Below, piece after piece: positions 45,475 to 57,609 of a stretch of DNA of 64,000 nucleotides; positions within the stretch are counted from its first letter, which is position 1; each line of letters starts with the position of its first letter. Below the pieces are notes generated by a model. The model was given only the letters and a program-made list of their open reading frames with translations. It ran no database searches and was not told where the DNA came from. Origin of the DNA: Imbricaverruca yamaguchii (taxonomy: Eukaryota > Arthropoda > Thecostraca > Neoverrucidae); NCBI GenBank assembly GCA_034440575.1, contig JAOTOL010001620.1, positions 1,521,001 through 1,585,000 of the forward strand. The letters are read 5' to 3'. The position numbers and the translations under genes were made by a program.

Positions 45475-45629
45475 CGTTCAATTTCTTAGTGCCTCTAAGT
45501 TCGAATAAGGTTTTCAAACACGTGCAACAGCGCACAACCGGAGGCCAATCCCAATGAAATTAGCTGTCCTGTGACAACACTTACCATGGGTTCCAGCTGC
45601 ACCTAGCTGTGCAAACACCGATAGTTATC

Positions 45630-45760
45630 AACTGGATCCCGCCAGGCCGCGCTGCGGTGCGATTGCCAGCCCAGGCGGCACGGGGAACCCCGAGCCGGAC
45701 GCCGCGACGCGCCGGCTGGCGGGGCGTTTTGACCGGGTAACCTGCTCCAGCGGTCGTCGT
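45630..45760. other. Short GC-rich island
   Basis: About 130 bases are strongly G+C rich and CpG rich (for example gacgccgcgacgcgccggc), in contrast to the flanks. No gene or repeat identity is recognised. It could be part of a LINE 5' leader or an unrelated transferred piece. Confidence 0.35.
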
Positions 45761-45860
45761 GCCAGAAAAAAAAAACTTCCTAACTGACGAGACGACCGAA
45801 TCTGGATAGGTGACGTACAGCGTTCCCATGGCAGTGGAGCTGTCCTTGCTTCTAAGGATC

Positions 45861-45980
45861 AGGTTGTGGGCTCGAGTCGCCCCTGTCGCCACTCTTCGCC
45901 CGCGGCCAATCGGCGTGAGAGATTGGCGACGCCACATGACTCAACGGTCGATGTATCGTAAAACCAATAACCAACCAACC
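45861..45980 (+). mobile_element. 5' truncated SINE
   Basis: It starts at box B (aggttgtgggctcgagtc), continues through gtgagagattggcgacgc and ends AATAACCAACCAACC. Flanks tgcttctaaggatc (45847-45860) and tgcttgtaaggatc (45981-45994) differ at one of 14 positions. Confidence 0.9.
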
Positions 45981-46019
45981 TGCTTGTAAGGATCGGGTCA
46001 GCGTGGGATAATTTTGCGT

Positions 46020-48006
46020 CGAGTGAACATGGATTTGCATGTTAGCAGAGAGGAATTAGAGGACTTGTTAACCAGTGCAAAGGCGTTTGGGCGTGGCAAC
46101 TACTATGCTGTGTTGAAATATAGTTCGCAGTTGGATATGGAGAAAATCCCTCGGGGCTATCCTCAGTCGGTCGTTCATTGCGCACATGAAAAAGGCGACC
46201 GACTTGATAGCCAAGAACTTAAAAGAAGAGTGGATTAGGTGTAAGCGAAACCAGGGGAAATTCCGAAGTCGGTGTGCGACTAATCTTCAGGGAGACTAGG
46301 TGTTTCCCGTGTTCCCGAAAGATGGTAACCAGTCGTGAGAGATGATGAAGCCGAGAACTGCGGTGCTGACGAAGCCATGGATAGCGCGCAACAAGGGCCG
46401 GCTAGAATTTCCCATCAGTCCAGCGCCCGTTCTCAGCGTCGGGCAACTTCAATGGCTGCTCAACAGGAGCACAGTTCTCTGCAGCTCATGAAGGCTGCCG
46501 GGCAAAGTGCTCGTCCTGAGAGCATGAATTGTGTGGCTTTCGTATTGCGACTGGTAGGGGCATCATCGAATCGGTCCAGCAAGATTCGCCGGGCACTCAG
46601 CTCTAAAGTGAGCCAACCTGAGTGCGTGTCAAGAGAGCGGGAGCTGGCCATGTGTGTGTCCGCTGACTTGTCTGTGCACGGCTACCGTATGGTCCGCCGA
46701 TTGACTAATGATATGGCGAAGACAGACATCCTGCCCGACTATGGAATGGTGCACGAAGCCAATGTAGAATGCTATCCGGCAGCCAGCAGCATGCAATTCA
46801 CCGATACGTCAGCTGAGGGACTATGCAGGCTCTCCTGTATCATACGACGCTGCGACTGGTGGCATCCCTGCAGTCCGTCGCCCGTACCGACTCAGCTTCA
46901 GCTGCCGACCAGCCATCGACGTCATCCAGCACCCACACTTCGGCTGTGCTGCTTCAAGCCAAATGGGAATTCGATGGAGACACAGAGCAATCTGTACACT
47001 AACAAATGGGAGACGGCGATGGATCTGCATAACAAAATATATTCTGCACCACTCTGGTTGCCTTTGCAACTGACGGTTGGAGACACTTGCGTCTAGACAA
47101 ACCCAACGCCGTCTTCAACTTGCTCCTGTCGGCCGTTTCTGATCCAGCACAAGCACAAGACAGCAAAGGCCTCCCGGAAAGAGACAGTGTTGAATCCGAG
47201 ATACGTCCATTGAGGTCGTCCAACGTCACCGCAACAGACGGCACCAATGTCAGAGTGGCATACAATCTTCAACTCGCCATGACTGATGGCAAGGTGACGA
47301 ACGCTTTTGACCAACACCGACAGCAGCATGCCATGCACCATCTGTGGGTGTCCACCTCGGCAGGTGACTGGCCTGTCTGCTGCCGCGACTCGACCTGCCC
47401 GCGAGGGTAGGTACATGCCAGCTTGGTCTGACATATTTTGAGTGCCTTTTCCACATTTCCTACCACCTAGAGATCAAAGTGTGGACAAAGTCCGACGAAG
47501 CAAACAAGACGTGCAGGAAAGAAAGGAAGAAGAAATTGCAGCAGCTGTTCCGGGAGATACTGTGTCTTGCCGTGGGTCAGCAATGTGCGGGTGGTTCGGG
47601 TACGTCTAACGACGGGAACACGGCTCTAAGTGCTTCCAGAGACCCAGCTGCATTCAGTGAGATCACTGGGATCGACGAGAGTCGTACGTCTTTCAGTGAT
47701 TTTTGCTCCTCTGCAGAAAAAGAGACCGTGGATCTCCATCGGTACGACAGGTACGCCACGGGTACAGCTCAGCTAATGGTCCAGCTGTATCGATGGTTCT
47801 ACATGCCCACCTCCGTGCACAAGCTCCTGATCTACGGTGCCACTGTGATATGGTCTCTTCTTCTGATTGGCATGTACGGTGAGAAGACGCAGGAGAGCCG
47901 GAATAAACGTAACAGGGAGTACCGATTAAGACATGCCAGCAAGACGTCACAAACCGAAACCATCCAGGATCAACTTCACTACCTACTGATTACCACCGAC
48001 CAGTGA
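46020..48006 (+). pseudogene. Decayed RAG1/Transib-like DDE transposase
   Basis: A coding region of about 650 residues lies on the plus strand with at least four frame changes and several stops. In order: 46029-46238 (YYAVLKYSSQLDMEKIP), a shift near 46225, 46335-46830 (DILPDYGMVHEANVECYP), a shift near 46825 (QALLYHTTLRLVASLQ), KWEFDGDTEQS near 46960 with the Asp matching the first catalytic Asp, back-shift (LQLTVGDTCV; PTPSSTCSCRP), YNLQLAMTDGKVTNAF near 47260, another shift, then 47440-48006. The last part includes FECLFHISYHLEIKVW, GSGTSNDGNTA, ITGID, WFYMPTSVHKLLIYGA and GEKTQESRNK with the matching catalytic Glu. The order and motifs parallel RAG1 core and Transib transposases. No terminal repeats were found. 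Confidence 0.72.
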
Positions 48007-48009
48007 TAA

Positions 48010-50390
48010 ATTATTCGTGAAATAGGGTGGAATGTACCACTTTCTGAATACTCAATCTCAATCAACATCCTTCTCCAAGAAGTATCAGCATCCTGATCCT
48101 GGATGTGAACTATTCACGTCTCCTTTCTAACAGTATCTCATTTATGAAATACAGCTCTTCCTACATTATAAACCTCAAAACAAATGATAAAGGTCCAGTC
48201 ATAATTATCTACACCATCATCTCTAATTTTAGTCTGAAGGACACCAAAAGCATTTTAAATTACACTACTTACATGTCAAATTTCGACATCCTGCTATGCT
48301 CGTTTTGACATCTCACACCTAATGAAAAACCAATATTTTAACCCTGCCACCGACCCGAAGCCGACTAACAGCAAAGGCGCTGGAAGCAGTGAATAAAAAT
48401 TCACCATTTTGCATTGAAAGTCACAGGTAATGGAAGTTTTAGGTTTTCACCTTTTGGTGATGACTTTCGTCTTTCCATAAACATATTACAAACACAGATG
48501 GTGGTTGTTGTGATGGAAATAAAGTACATGTTTGCAATGTTTTCATCCTTGTCTTTTGTTTTTCCAGCAGGTATCAATAGTCTCACTTTCAGGTGAAAAC
48601 AGAATGGGCTTTGAGATAAATGCATATCATCACAAAACCTAATGGACCTGTAGTTTATATGTTCCTGGCAGGCTGAAAATTATTGTATAATGAACTAGAT
48701 GTGTATCTTCATGAAGCTAGGCATGAAGTTCACAGTGTATCCTCACAATGCAGAGGATTATATAGCATGATGAACATAAGTGCAGCAATCTATAAATATG
48801 CATGAATCCATGAAATACAAACTCATACCATGCTTCTTTTAAAAAAATGTGAAGCTGTAGGAAAACCAGAAATTCGGATGAGCTGACACACTTAAGGGCT
48901 GAATCATGACATTGACCAAACCCAAGTAATTGTCAGCTAATGCAGGAAGGATTTGGAACAAGGGGATGGGGCATCACCAGCATAGATAGCCTGATTTGAA
49001 CTAAAATTATCCTTTACTCAAGCTCTCCAGGAAACAGGGAACATTTTATTTGAAGAAAAAGTACTGTTTTCAACTAGAGCTTGCACCTAAACCATACAAA
49101 CAGGTATTTTGTGTCAGCAATTTATTAAATCTTACCCAACCCAAGCTGAATGACAACGGGCTGGCTGGATCGACCCATGAGCTGAACCCCTAACAGCGTT
49201 TAATATCATGACTGAATAGCATCTCAGCACGGATTACAGGCAAAGAATGCAGGCATACAAATATGCATTAATAAATACAGAAATGCCCAAACCTCGATTC
49301 CATTCAGAGACTTACGAGGGCTCAGGTTTGTTTTTCGAAGTCTTGTGTGAGTCACAATTGTAGGCATGTATTTTGAAGAAAAATAGAATTGATAAAATGT
49401 TCAGATATTAATATATGATTCTCTTCAGATCTAAATGGGAAAATAAAGTTAAAATTGTTTCTTCATCTATCTTAACCTTACATTCATAAATTTCACAAAT
49501 ACTGCAAATATTAGCAAACATTGTTTATCAAGAACATGGGATGAATAATTTCATCCTAAGGCTGGCACATTCCAGGAGGATGAAAAACACATGAAAATAC
49601 AGGTGAACTTGTGGATGAATACTGGCAAGCATGATTGATAAAGCAAAGATCAGAACAAATATTTGAACGTCTCATCGTTTTCTACACATTATAAAAGAAC
49701 AATAGCGCTCTGCCACGCACGGTACAAGGAATTATTCATATGTTCATCTGTGGGCTTTTTCGGCTGGTCTGAAGGATGAAATATCCAGGTAAACAAGAGG
49801 CTTGATATACGGAAGTGCTACGAATAAATCGCACAACTGGGATTCCCCAACTCTGTTCATTTTAGTGGGTGAAAATTTGCACAAAACCACTTCCGAAGGT
49901 CTTTCTTACGTGCCATATTTTTTACAACGCAAGAGCTCCTGACGTGTGGATGCTTGGGAAGTATGCTGCAAATGGAGACCAGTTCCTTGGTGATATGGCA
50001 AGGGAATACTATAAGTGAACAAAAATATAATTATTTCAAGTTTATTTTCTGATTTGAGCACAAAAAATACTCGAAATATGCACATTTAAGTGAAAATTAT
50101 GGTATTTTTCAATTGCCATTTGTTGATAGCTCACTGGCATTTTCCTTCGTCACAGGCAACAACCTGAATGCCATAATTCTCCCTCGTAGTGGAAATATTT
50201 GATCCTAGTTTTTTCATGGTATTCTTTATATTATTTCAAGTCCTTTCCAGTATAATAGCCTCCCAGCCATGCAGGTTAAATATAAAAAATAAATTGCGAA
50301 GTGTGCATTGTGTCCTGTGGCACTATAATTTGTCACGAAAGCGCAAAACATCGCTGTGCTGAATTTTGTTTACATTAAATTGTCTTCATA
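48010..50390. other. AT-rich non-coding stretch
   Basis: No feature is supported. Coding potential is low on both strands and composition is uniformly AT-rich. It includes 49800-50390, where short direct words recur without a clear unit. Confidence 0.45.
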
Positions 50391-50407
50391 GCCTTGCATT
50401 TGGCATA

Positions 50408-50448
50408 GTTGGTTGGTTGGTTATTGGAGTTTAGGGGCGCATCGACTA
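50408..50448 (-). mobile_element. Solo LINE 3' tail, 41 bp, perfect target-site duplication
   Basis: The insert reads gttggttggttggttattgg, then agtttaggggcgcatcgac. The flanks ttgcatttggcata (50394-50407, 50449-50462) are identical over 14 bases. Only the last 40 bases or so of the LINE tail are present. Confidence 0.92.
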
Positions 50449-50549
50449 TTGCATTTGGCATACACGTGCATACAGTGCAGCGTGAGTTCTATGTGTACTA
50501 TCTTGAGTGGGGTTAACATTAAACCACCTCAGCCTATGTTGCACAGATG

Positions 50550-51140
50550 TGATACAATGTAGATGATGAATATCTCAATTTACATTGGTGATATATTAGT
50601 GGCAGATCTGCGTGTGCTGTTCGAAGGAAAGCATATGATCAAGGTAGGGCGAGTGGATTCTAAGGTTGTTCTGCTTTGTTGGGAAGGTGAAAATTCAGAG
50701 CTGAATGAGGCTGAAATAGATATAGCAGGGGAGACGGTATTAGGTCTAAGGAGGCCGAACGGGCCGCTTGCCATGCCCAAAGGAGAACGCCACCTCATCT
50801 GCTGGAATGCTACCCCTCTGGCCTCCTTTCCATCCTCTACTGTTGAAGTGCCACCCATACGGGAGGTCGAAGTGCACCCCTCCCCTTTGGTCCCTGCTTC
50901 CTAGAAAGGCAAGTTAGTGCCACCCCAGCACATCTTTAGCCTTCACCAGCCCCACAGCTCAGCCACACACCCTGTAAATTCCTGTATTAGACCCTATTTG
51001 ACACTGAATTATGTGATGCTGAATATCCCTACAGGGGATATTCAGATATTCAGGGACAGGGCAGGAATTATGGATCCAGCACCCAATTACATTGGCATGA
51101 GGACAAGTTTAAAAGAAACTATGAATTTACCAAAGAAGTA
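50550..51140. other. Unassigned stretch with open frame
   Basis: The plus-strand frame 50563-50904 (113 codons, MMNISIYIGDILVADLRVLF...) has no recognised domain; its second half overlaps GC-rich text like the 10470 and 44264 repeats (50740-50960). It might be a repeat by-product. Confidence 0.25.
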
Positions 51141-51149
51141 GCTAAAATA

Positions 51150-51960
51150 AGTAGCTAAAGAAACGTGAAAGATAATGCAACTATGAGCCACAGGGGCCAA
51201 TGGCATAGGAACAGGGCAGCCCCCCTGCTTTGAAGCTGGTGGGCAATATCTGGCATCTTTTCATTCCCCCCCCCCCAGTAGAAAACATTTCAGTCTCATA
51301 GCACATCCTGCTGCCTCCCCCATATAAAAAATGTTCCTTATGGCCCTGACAGGTGCCATCTTGGTTACACTTGGTGGACATTAAGAACTAGTTGTCCACA
51401 ACATTAGTTATCCATGAAATAATAAAAGGAAATTATTTTCTCCTTTTAATGCCAGTCTATGCTATTTTTTAGACTGCTCTGCATACTGGCAATGCCAATT
51501 GTGAGTGATAGCTGGTTCCAATGTTACCTACCCTGCTAGTAAAGAAAGACTGTCTTGTCTTTATCCTGACAAGATTAACTTTGATTTTGAATTGGTAGTC
51601 TCTAATAGCTAATTGCATAATTTGTATTATCCCAGAGATATATCTATTGCTGATCATGCATAAATTTAAATACCTTGATGAGTCCTCCCCTTATTTTTAT
51701 GTATCTAAGTGTACACACATTCATATCTTTTTAATCTTGTCTTGTATGCTGGGTTGCTCAAATTACTAATCCTCTTTTGCACTCTCTAAATATTACCAAC
51801 TTTTTCCATAGCTATAGGGGATCAAGCTCCACTACTTAAAATGTGGCCTAAAATTTTGTTATTGCTTCTGTTGAGTCCAAGTTGCATTGGGGATATGCAA
51901 AATAATTATCTCCGTGAGATAGTACGATTTTGGTTTTGCTGTTGAGTGGTATTAATGGAC
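51150..51960 (-). mobile_element. CR1-like LINE 3' part with internal insertion
   Basis: On plus, aagataatgcaactatgagc near 51170 is the CR1 3' end as in 63580. At 51440-51960 the text (agactgctctgcatactgg, then gctggttccaatgtt, then ttaactttgattttgaatt) matches the CR1 region at 9390-9500 and 63720-63850. Between them (about 51205-51430) lies unrelated C-rich sequence, an apparent insertion. Confidence 0.65.
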
Positions 51961-51964
51961 AATA

Positions 51965-54210
51965 TCCACATTTCCAGTCACACTCGCGAGCATATCGCTT
52001 CGTAGTTCAGCCATGCACAATTAAAAGTTGTTGTTGGCTTAGTTGGTGCTTGCGTTGATGGCGTTGGTGCTGACTGTTCAGATGCTTCATTTCACACTTA
52101 TATTAAATGTTGATGGTGTGCCGCATTATTTACAAAGTCCAGCTGCTTGACCGAGTTGCGGCATGGCCTTCACCACAGATGATGCTGCTTTGAGACCAAA
52201 TGACTAAGGACATAACACATCACAAAAAGCAAAACTAAAGCAGTCTCAGTATAGTGACATTGCCGTAGTTACGCTCCAGTTACAGCCGAAAAGCAGACGT
52301 AGAAATATACAGGCAGATGATCCGAAAGTGCTGTCAGACACAGACACTGTGATACTGATACGGTCGTTCTGCGGGCACTGGTTCAGCATTTGAGGACGTG
52401 ACAGGTCACAGGCATGATGGCAGTTATCTGGATTGCATAGGTCAGCACCGTCACCCAGGGATGTAGGCTTCGTGATCAGGTCTGCATGATGAGGACTGGT
52501 CAGCGAGGCAGTGGCCAAGGTGGATGGTACCTGTAACACAATGCCAACCAATCAAATATATCCACATGCAGCTCATGGCATTTGGGTGAGGCCAGCATCC
52601 ACGTTGTACATCCAGGTTTAAGTGGCAGGTCCTAGATGCGCGACATCTATCTTCTCCAAGGGACGGAACAGTCCATTACTTCGCATTTACCTTTGTACCT
52701 TTGCACGCATCACGGTCTGCCATCATATACATTGAGAAAAACCACAGCCATCAAGCACCTGGCATGCACAGGTGAAGCAAGCACGTCCAAGTATAACATG
52801 CAATGTAGGTGTTTGATAGGGATGGAGCACAGGTGTCCTTCCGCGATGTGTGGCAAGATTAATGTGAAGAAGTACCAAACAATGGAATTGCCTGTTTCAT
52901 TTCAAGCACTGTGCTACATTCATGAACTCAATAAAGAAAGGGAGAAGCAAAATGAGAAGCATGTGAAGGTACTGTCTTCAACAATGTGGTTCAAGAAGAG
53001 TGGATGCAACATACGATTTGTCCAAATTTGTATGATTATGTTTGCTACTCTGGCCATGTGTTTATTTCATTAGTATGATGATGCAACCTGGGTTTTCATC
53101 ATGATGCATCTATTCAGTGTTTTTCATCTTTCACTATCTCAGAGTGATTGTTTTTCATCTGCACCGGTACTGAAAAAGTGGAAGACCACTGCAGTCCCGA
53201 AATGTCCGAGAGACCGCCCATTCAGCTGACATCAGTCATCTGCCGGTATCATCTGAGTCGGCTGGAGAGAGGGTCGGAACGACCAGTTTCAGAAGATGGA
53301 GAGATGAGTGGTGGAGAGGATGCTAATGAGATAGAAGCTCTGGAAGAACACAATACATCAGTGGATGATAGGAATGCTTTCCGATTACTATTGACTGTTG
53401 AATGAATATAAATGTCGGAGACTTTCATATATAGCTAATGGCATGCTATTGTTTGCAACTATGAGCAAATTATGTGATGCATCTGGTTCTGGTCTTTTGT
53501 ATTCCATGCTTATAAGTGCAGCTAAAGTATTTTACCATGTGCTTGGAGGAAGTGCCATACATTCTGCGATTGTTACATCACATCTACAGTGTAGAATGCT
53601 TGCATAGCAAATGCTAACTAATAATTATCCAACATATAAGCACCAATATAATTCGCTAATGGCGTTACAAAGCATAACTGAGCATTAATCTATCAAAATA
53701 AGGTGCATTTGGTACTCACAGGTGTGTGCACAATTTAACCTGTCTACTTCAATTGGTTCCGGAGATATTTCCCAGAAGCAAAATGAGGGGAGCAGAATCC
53801 TCCTCCAATCTAGCAGACATGACCTCAGACATGACCTCAGACATTCCTGGGCTAGACAATCAATGTGTCCTCAAGTTATCAGTGTACACTGGTGTAGAAG
53901 ATCAGTGCCTTAGGCAACTGCACCAAACATACACAGTGTGGGAATGTGAGATGCAGAGCATGCTGACTAGAGATATCTCAGAAATACAGATATCAGAATT
54001 ACACCACTACACTTCTATTGTTTCATCAACCTCTGACAAAATGAGAGAACAACCAAATGAGATATCTAACCAATCAAGGACTTGCTTTAGAGTGCAGTGT
54101 CAGTGAATGGAGAAATTGGGAGTGTACTATCTCTATGAGCATAAAGGACAACACATGTGGTGGCTACACCCGGTAGGTAGTGCCTGTATGTCTGGTCATT
54201 ATACACCATA
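51965..54210. other. Unassigned stretch
   Basis: The longest frame is 52636-53073 (+, 145 codons, MRDIYLLQGTEQSITS...), with a hydrophobic C-terminus (FVQICMIMFATLAMC) but no recognised family. The minus frame 52551-52246 and the plus frames at 53148-54106 are also motif-free. A short duplication (gacatgacctca) occurs at 53817-53841. Confidence 0.3.
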
Positions 54211-54228
54211 TTTTTATTTTTTCTTTTA

Positions 54229-54263
54229 GTTAGTTATTTGAGTTTAAGGGCGCTTTGACCAAA
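54229..54263 (-). mobile_element. Solo LINE 3' tail, 35 bp, perfect target-site duplication
   Basis: The insert is gttagttatttgagttta followed by agggcgctttgaccaaa. The flanks ttattttttctttta at 54214-54228 and 54264-54278 are identical over 15 bases. It is the shortest tail-only insertion with a clear duplication in the window. Confidence 0.88.
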
Positions 54264-54429
54264 TTATTTTTTCTTTTAAAATTCCCCCTCCCTAAAAAGT
54301 TGTTTAAAAAAATTTACCAACCTAACCTGTCTTAATTCCATTTTTAAGAAAACAAAACACATAAAAACATTTAAAACTTTTTCCTCTAAATTTCAACTGA
54401 GTAAGCATATCCCAACCAAGATACACTGC

Positions 54430-54552
54430 GTGAGGTTAAATGTACGTCCCTCAATATACCAGGAGGTGCTGAGTTCAAATCAGAAGTAATGTTAGAGACC
54501 ATGCTACATCACTCAATGCTTCGGCCAGGGGCCATCGTCAGGAGTGATGTAA
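54430..54552 (-). mobile_element. Penelope-like terminal segment, left (inverted) copy
   Basis: On the minus strand it reads actcctgacgatggcccctg, then gccgaagcattgag, and continues to the complement of acgtccctcaatatacc. It is the inverted partner of 54905-55035. The hammerhead-like CTGACGA, GGCC stem and GAA order resembles motifs known in Penelope-like retroelement repeats. Confidence 0.55.
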
Positions 54553-54711
54553 AGAATGGCAGGGTTAACAATTGGAAAAACGCGGGGAAAAAACGTGCAA
54601 AAATACACGTGAATCACAGAAAAGCATCCTCATTGGTGCAGACACTTCAAGAAACTCAAAACCAGAAATAAACTGGGTCAAGATAGAATCCTCTGAGGAA
54701 GCCCGAGCCGA

Positions 54712-55110
54712 TGGTCCATATACATATCGACACATACGTGCATGCACATATATAGACATATATCCAATGTAACATGTAATACATAAAGTATAATTTATGT
54801 TTATGTAATTTTATGTGATATACCAAGACGTCGTTTGCGTGTATAGTTGCGGCCGTAGATTACGTATGTGAAGAGATTCGAGGACATTCATATCAGCATT
54901 GTCCTCTTAATATCACTCCTGACGACGGCCCCTGGCCGAAACGCTGAGTAGCAGAGCACAATCCCCAACGCCACCCCTGATACAAACCCAGCACCCCCCG
55001 GTACATTGAGGGTCGTACATTTCGTCTCATGCAATGTCTAAAACCCAGGAGCATTTAAGAGCCATTCTACGTTGTATTAAACAAGATACACTGTTTGCTT
55101 TATGAGGCAA
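54712..55110. repeat. Dispersed repeat, copy 2 (pairs with 1-350)
   Basis: 54716-54900 and 55040-55090 match the beginning and end of 1-350. The matching parts are separated by a Penelope-like segment here, where copy 1 has a hairpin. Confidence 0.75.
54905..55035 (+). mobile_element. Penelope-like terminal segment, right copy
   Basis: CTGACGA (54919-54925) is followed by a GGCC/GGCC stem with loop CCT, then GAAAC, then a short gct-gagt-agc hairpin, the order of a hammerhead ribozyme. It continues to gtacattgagggtcgtac. Cleavage-site bases after the last hairpin do not fit the consensus cleanly, so activity is doubtful. Confidence 0.5.
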
Positions 55111-55343
55111 AATATGTGTCAAACTTTCCTTGTTAGCACCATCAACTGCAATAATGCTGTAAATTCAGGCAAGGTAAGTTATTTGCAGGGGGACAAGTGT
55201 TGGAAATGTTTCATCATTTTGGCAAAATATTTGTAGATGCATAGACTTTAAACCTTTCCTGTGTTCCGTGTTTCCGGCATTTTCTTCCCAATGCTCAATA
55301 CGGCATGGTAAAAACAATTGTAGAGACACCTTTCTGAATGTCA

Positions 55344-56338
55344 TTAACCCGCGCACGTCCGGCGGGCAGATATCTGCTCCCTGCGGTTTTTCCTAATTTG
55401 CCACCATATTAATCGAGTTAGTAAGACCAAACCTCGCATGGCTGCTCATTAGTCTTTTCCGCATATCCTCATACATTTTTAACCCCGGGTAATCTTAGGT
55501 CAGGTTACCAGGTCAGGCGAAGTGACCCAACTACACTCGGAATTCTAGGTGGCATGACTTCCACAATAATTGGGCGATTGATTTCAGACTTATAACACGT
55601 CATGATCTCATCAGGGACCATAATAGCTATATCGTTTTTCATAACATTGACAATAAGTCAGGTCGCGGCCATGGCTTCTCCATTATAAGGCTATGGTAAA
55701 ATATACAAATGATTCCTGGTTACATATTTGCTCTCGGAATGATCTCACAACGGTTGTGGCGTGTAGTTGGAAGCCATGCTCAATGCTACCGCGAACATTT
55801 TTTCTCAGTGACCTCACCAAGGTCATCTGAGGTCACCTGAGATCACTACACATTTCTGCACATTATACCGCACTGCATTGAGTTAGAAGGCTGAAATTAC
55901 CGTCATTGTGCTTGTATCGCCAAGATGTGTCAATTAATACATTACATGCCCTCACTAGGCTACTTCATGACCTTGACCTGAGGTCATAGTTTCAGTTGAC
56001 CTGACCTTAAATCACACCGCCTATTGTCGATAGCACATTTCAAGGACTGTCAAATAGCGTTCGCCGTTTGTTTCTATCTGTTACAGGTCCTGAGATATGT
56101 GTCAATATCTGAGTCACACCTGATCTGGTCGAATTTGACCTATGATGGCCCAGTGACTTGAATATTGACCTGGGTGAAAAATGACCGAAACACTTTCGAT
56201 AGAGCCTGTGACCAGCTATCCAACGCCGTTTTCCGTTTGTCATAGCATAGCTAGCTTAGTTCTAGAGATTTTAGGGGGCAGACATATGCCCCCCGGACAT
56301 GCGAAGTTGGCGCGGACCACCGGACGTGTGAGTGTTAA
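55344..56338. mobile_element. piggyBac-like element with TTAA ends, non-autonomous
   Basis: A 987-bp segment (55348-56334) lies between TTAA at 55344-55347 and TTAA at 56335-56338. The left end cccgcgcacgtccgg and the complement of the right end (cactcacacgtccgg) share CACGTCCGG. Subterminal palindromes occur at both ends (ggcagatatctgc at 55364; gggggcagacatatgcccc near 56274). No transposase frame is present. TTAA target duplication is the hallmark of the piggyBac superfamily. About twelve AGGTCA or TGACCT words lie inside. Confidence 0.68.
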
Positions 56339-56339
56339 T

Positions 56340-57425
56340 CAATGTCATCTTGGTGTATTTTTCTGCTCTTCCCCCAGGCTTTCATTCAATAGCAGAGAAG
56401 CTGTGAGCAGAAGCACACCAAAACTTGCCATGCATTTTCCCACACAAACTTGAGGTGTAAGAATTTGCAAGCAGAATTTGAAAGAATGTTTTTTGTATAA
56501 ATTGTGTTTAAAACAATTTCGAATTTGTGTTTCTTCAAAATAAGGTTAGGGTGGGTCAGGTTACGCTGGGTTAGGCTTCTTTTTTTATAACAAAAAATTG
56601 TTTGAAATTATTTATCATTGGGGTGACTTTTGGACCATTAATTTCCTGTGTGAATTTTGTTCATCTTGAATGAATGAATCTTCTGAATCATGCTCTTAAA
56701 TGTGGAATTTCAAAAAGAAAATAAAAAGGAATAAAACGACAGTGAAACACACATTTACCAGGCTATGTTAGGTTAGGTTTTTTATTGGAACATTTTTTTT
56801 TAAAGGAAAACATTTAAATCTTTCCATTGAAAATAGCACATGGGAGGATATGGTATGTCATATCATGTTTCATTTCCTTCCCTTGGTATTATTATGTTTA
56901 AGGTGTCTGCAAGACAGGATGAACACAAATTTTGTCTCCATAAAGCAAACAAATGGGTTATGTTTTGTTAGGCTAAGTTAAATTAGGTTTTTCAAGACAA
57001 CAAATGTCCTAAATACAATACACAATTTTAAAAATGTGGATATTTTTTTTTTCTTCAAAAAACCAGTTATTTTAGGTTTGGTTTCACATTCTTAAGTTGG
57101 CAAATTACAGGATTTTTTTTTAAACTTGTCAAACTTGGGATTTTTTTAAAGTAGCTCAGGCTATGTTGAGTTAGTTTATGGGTATGCTCCATTTTATTTC
57201 ATTTTAAAACATTACATTTATGCTATACTACCTAACTTAAAGCCCTTCTTTGGTGTTGTATTGCTCACAAGCTGAAAGGTAAGCATTTGCACAAAAAATG
57301 GTATAATTGCAGATCAAGGTAAATTTTGATTCTTTGGATTTTGTGTTGTTTAATATTTTATACTTCAATGTGTTTAAGTTGACAAGACAATTAATTTTAT
57401 CAGCGAATTATTATTTTTCAGCTTA
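56340..57425. other. AT-rich stretch with TTAGG-like words
   Basis: Words such as gttaggttaggtttt recur (56546, 56765, 56960, 57170), resembling decayed arthropod telomere-type repeats that are common in interstitial DNA. No gene is seen. Confidence 0.4.
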
Positions 57426-57427
57426 CC

Positions 57428-57600
57428 AAGAGGGACCACAGTAGCTCAGTTGGTTTAGCGTCAAACTATTGATTGCAAGTTCATGGGTTTGAATCTCACA
57501 ACCTACAGAATGTACTGAGTCTACCTGCAACCAATCTGCATGAGAGGTTGATGACTGTATAAAACCTAGCTGTTGCATGCATTGTAAAAGAATCCAAGTG
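57428..57600 (+). mobile_element. tRNA-derived SINE, head type iii
   Basis: The head is ggaccacagtagctcagttg and box B gggtttgaatc. The core gcatgagaggttgatgactg is followed by cattgtaaaagaatccaag, aligning with the SINE at 35998-36180. The copy is old, with many changes. Confidence 0.7.
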
Positions 57601-57609
57601 CTAAAGAAG

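Noticed and set aside
52636..53073. 145-codon membrane-protein-like gene
   Set aside because: It has one hydrophobic stretch at the end, but no family resemblance, no supporting splice or start signals and AT-biased composition; left unassigned.
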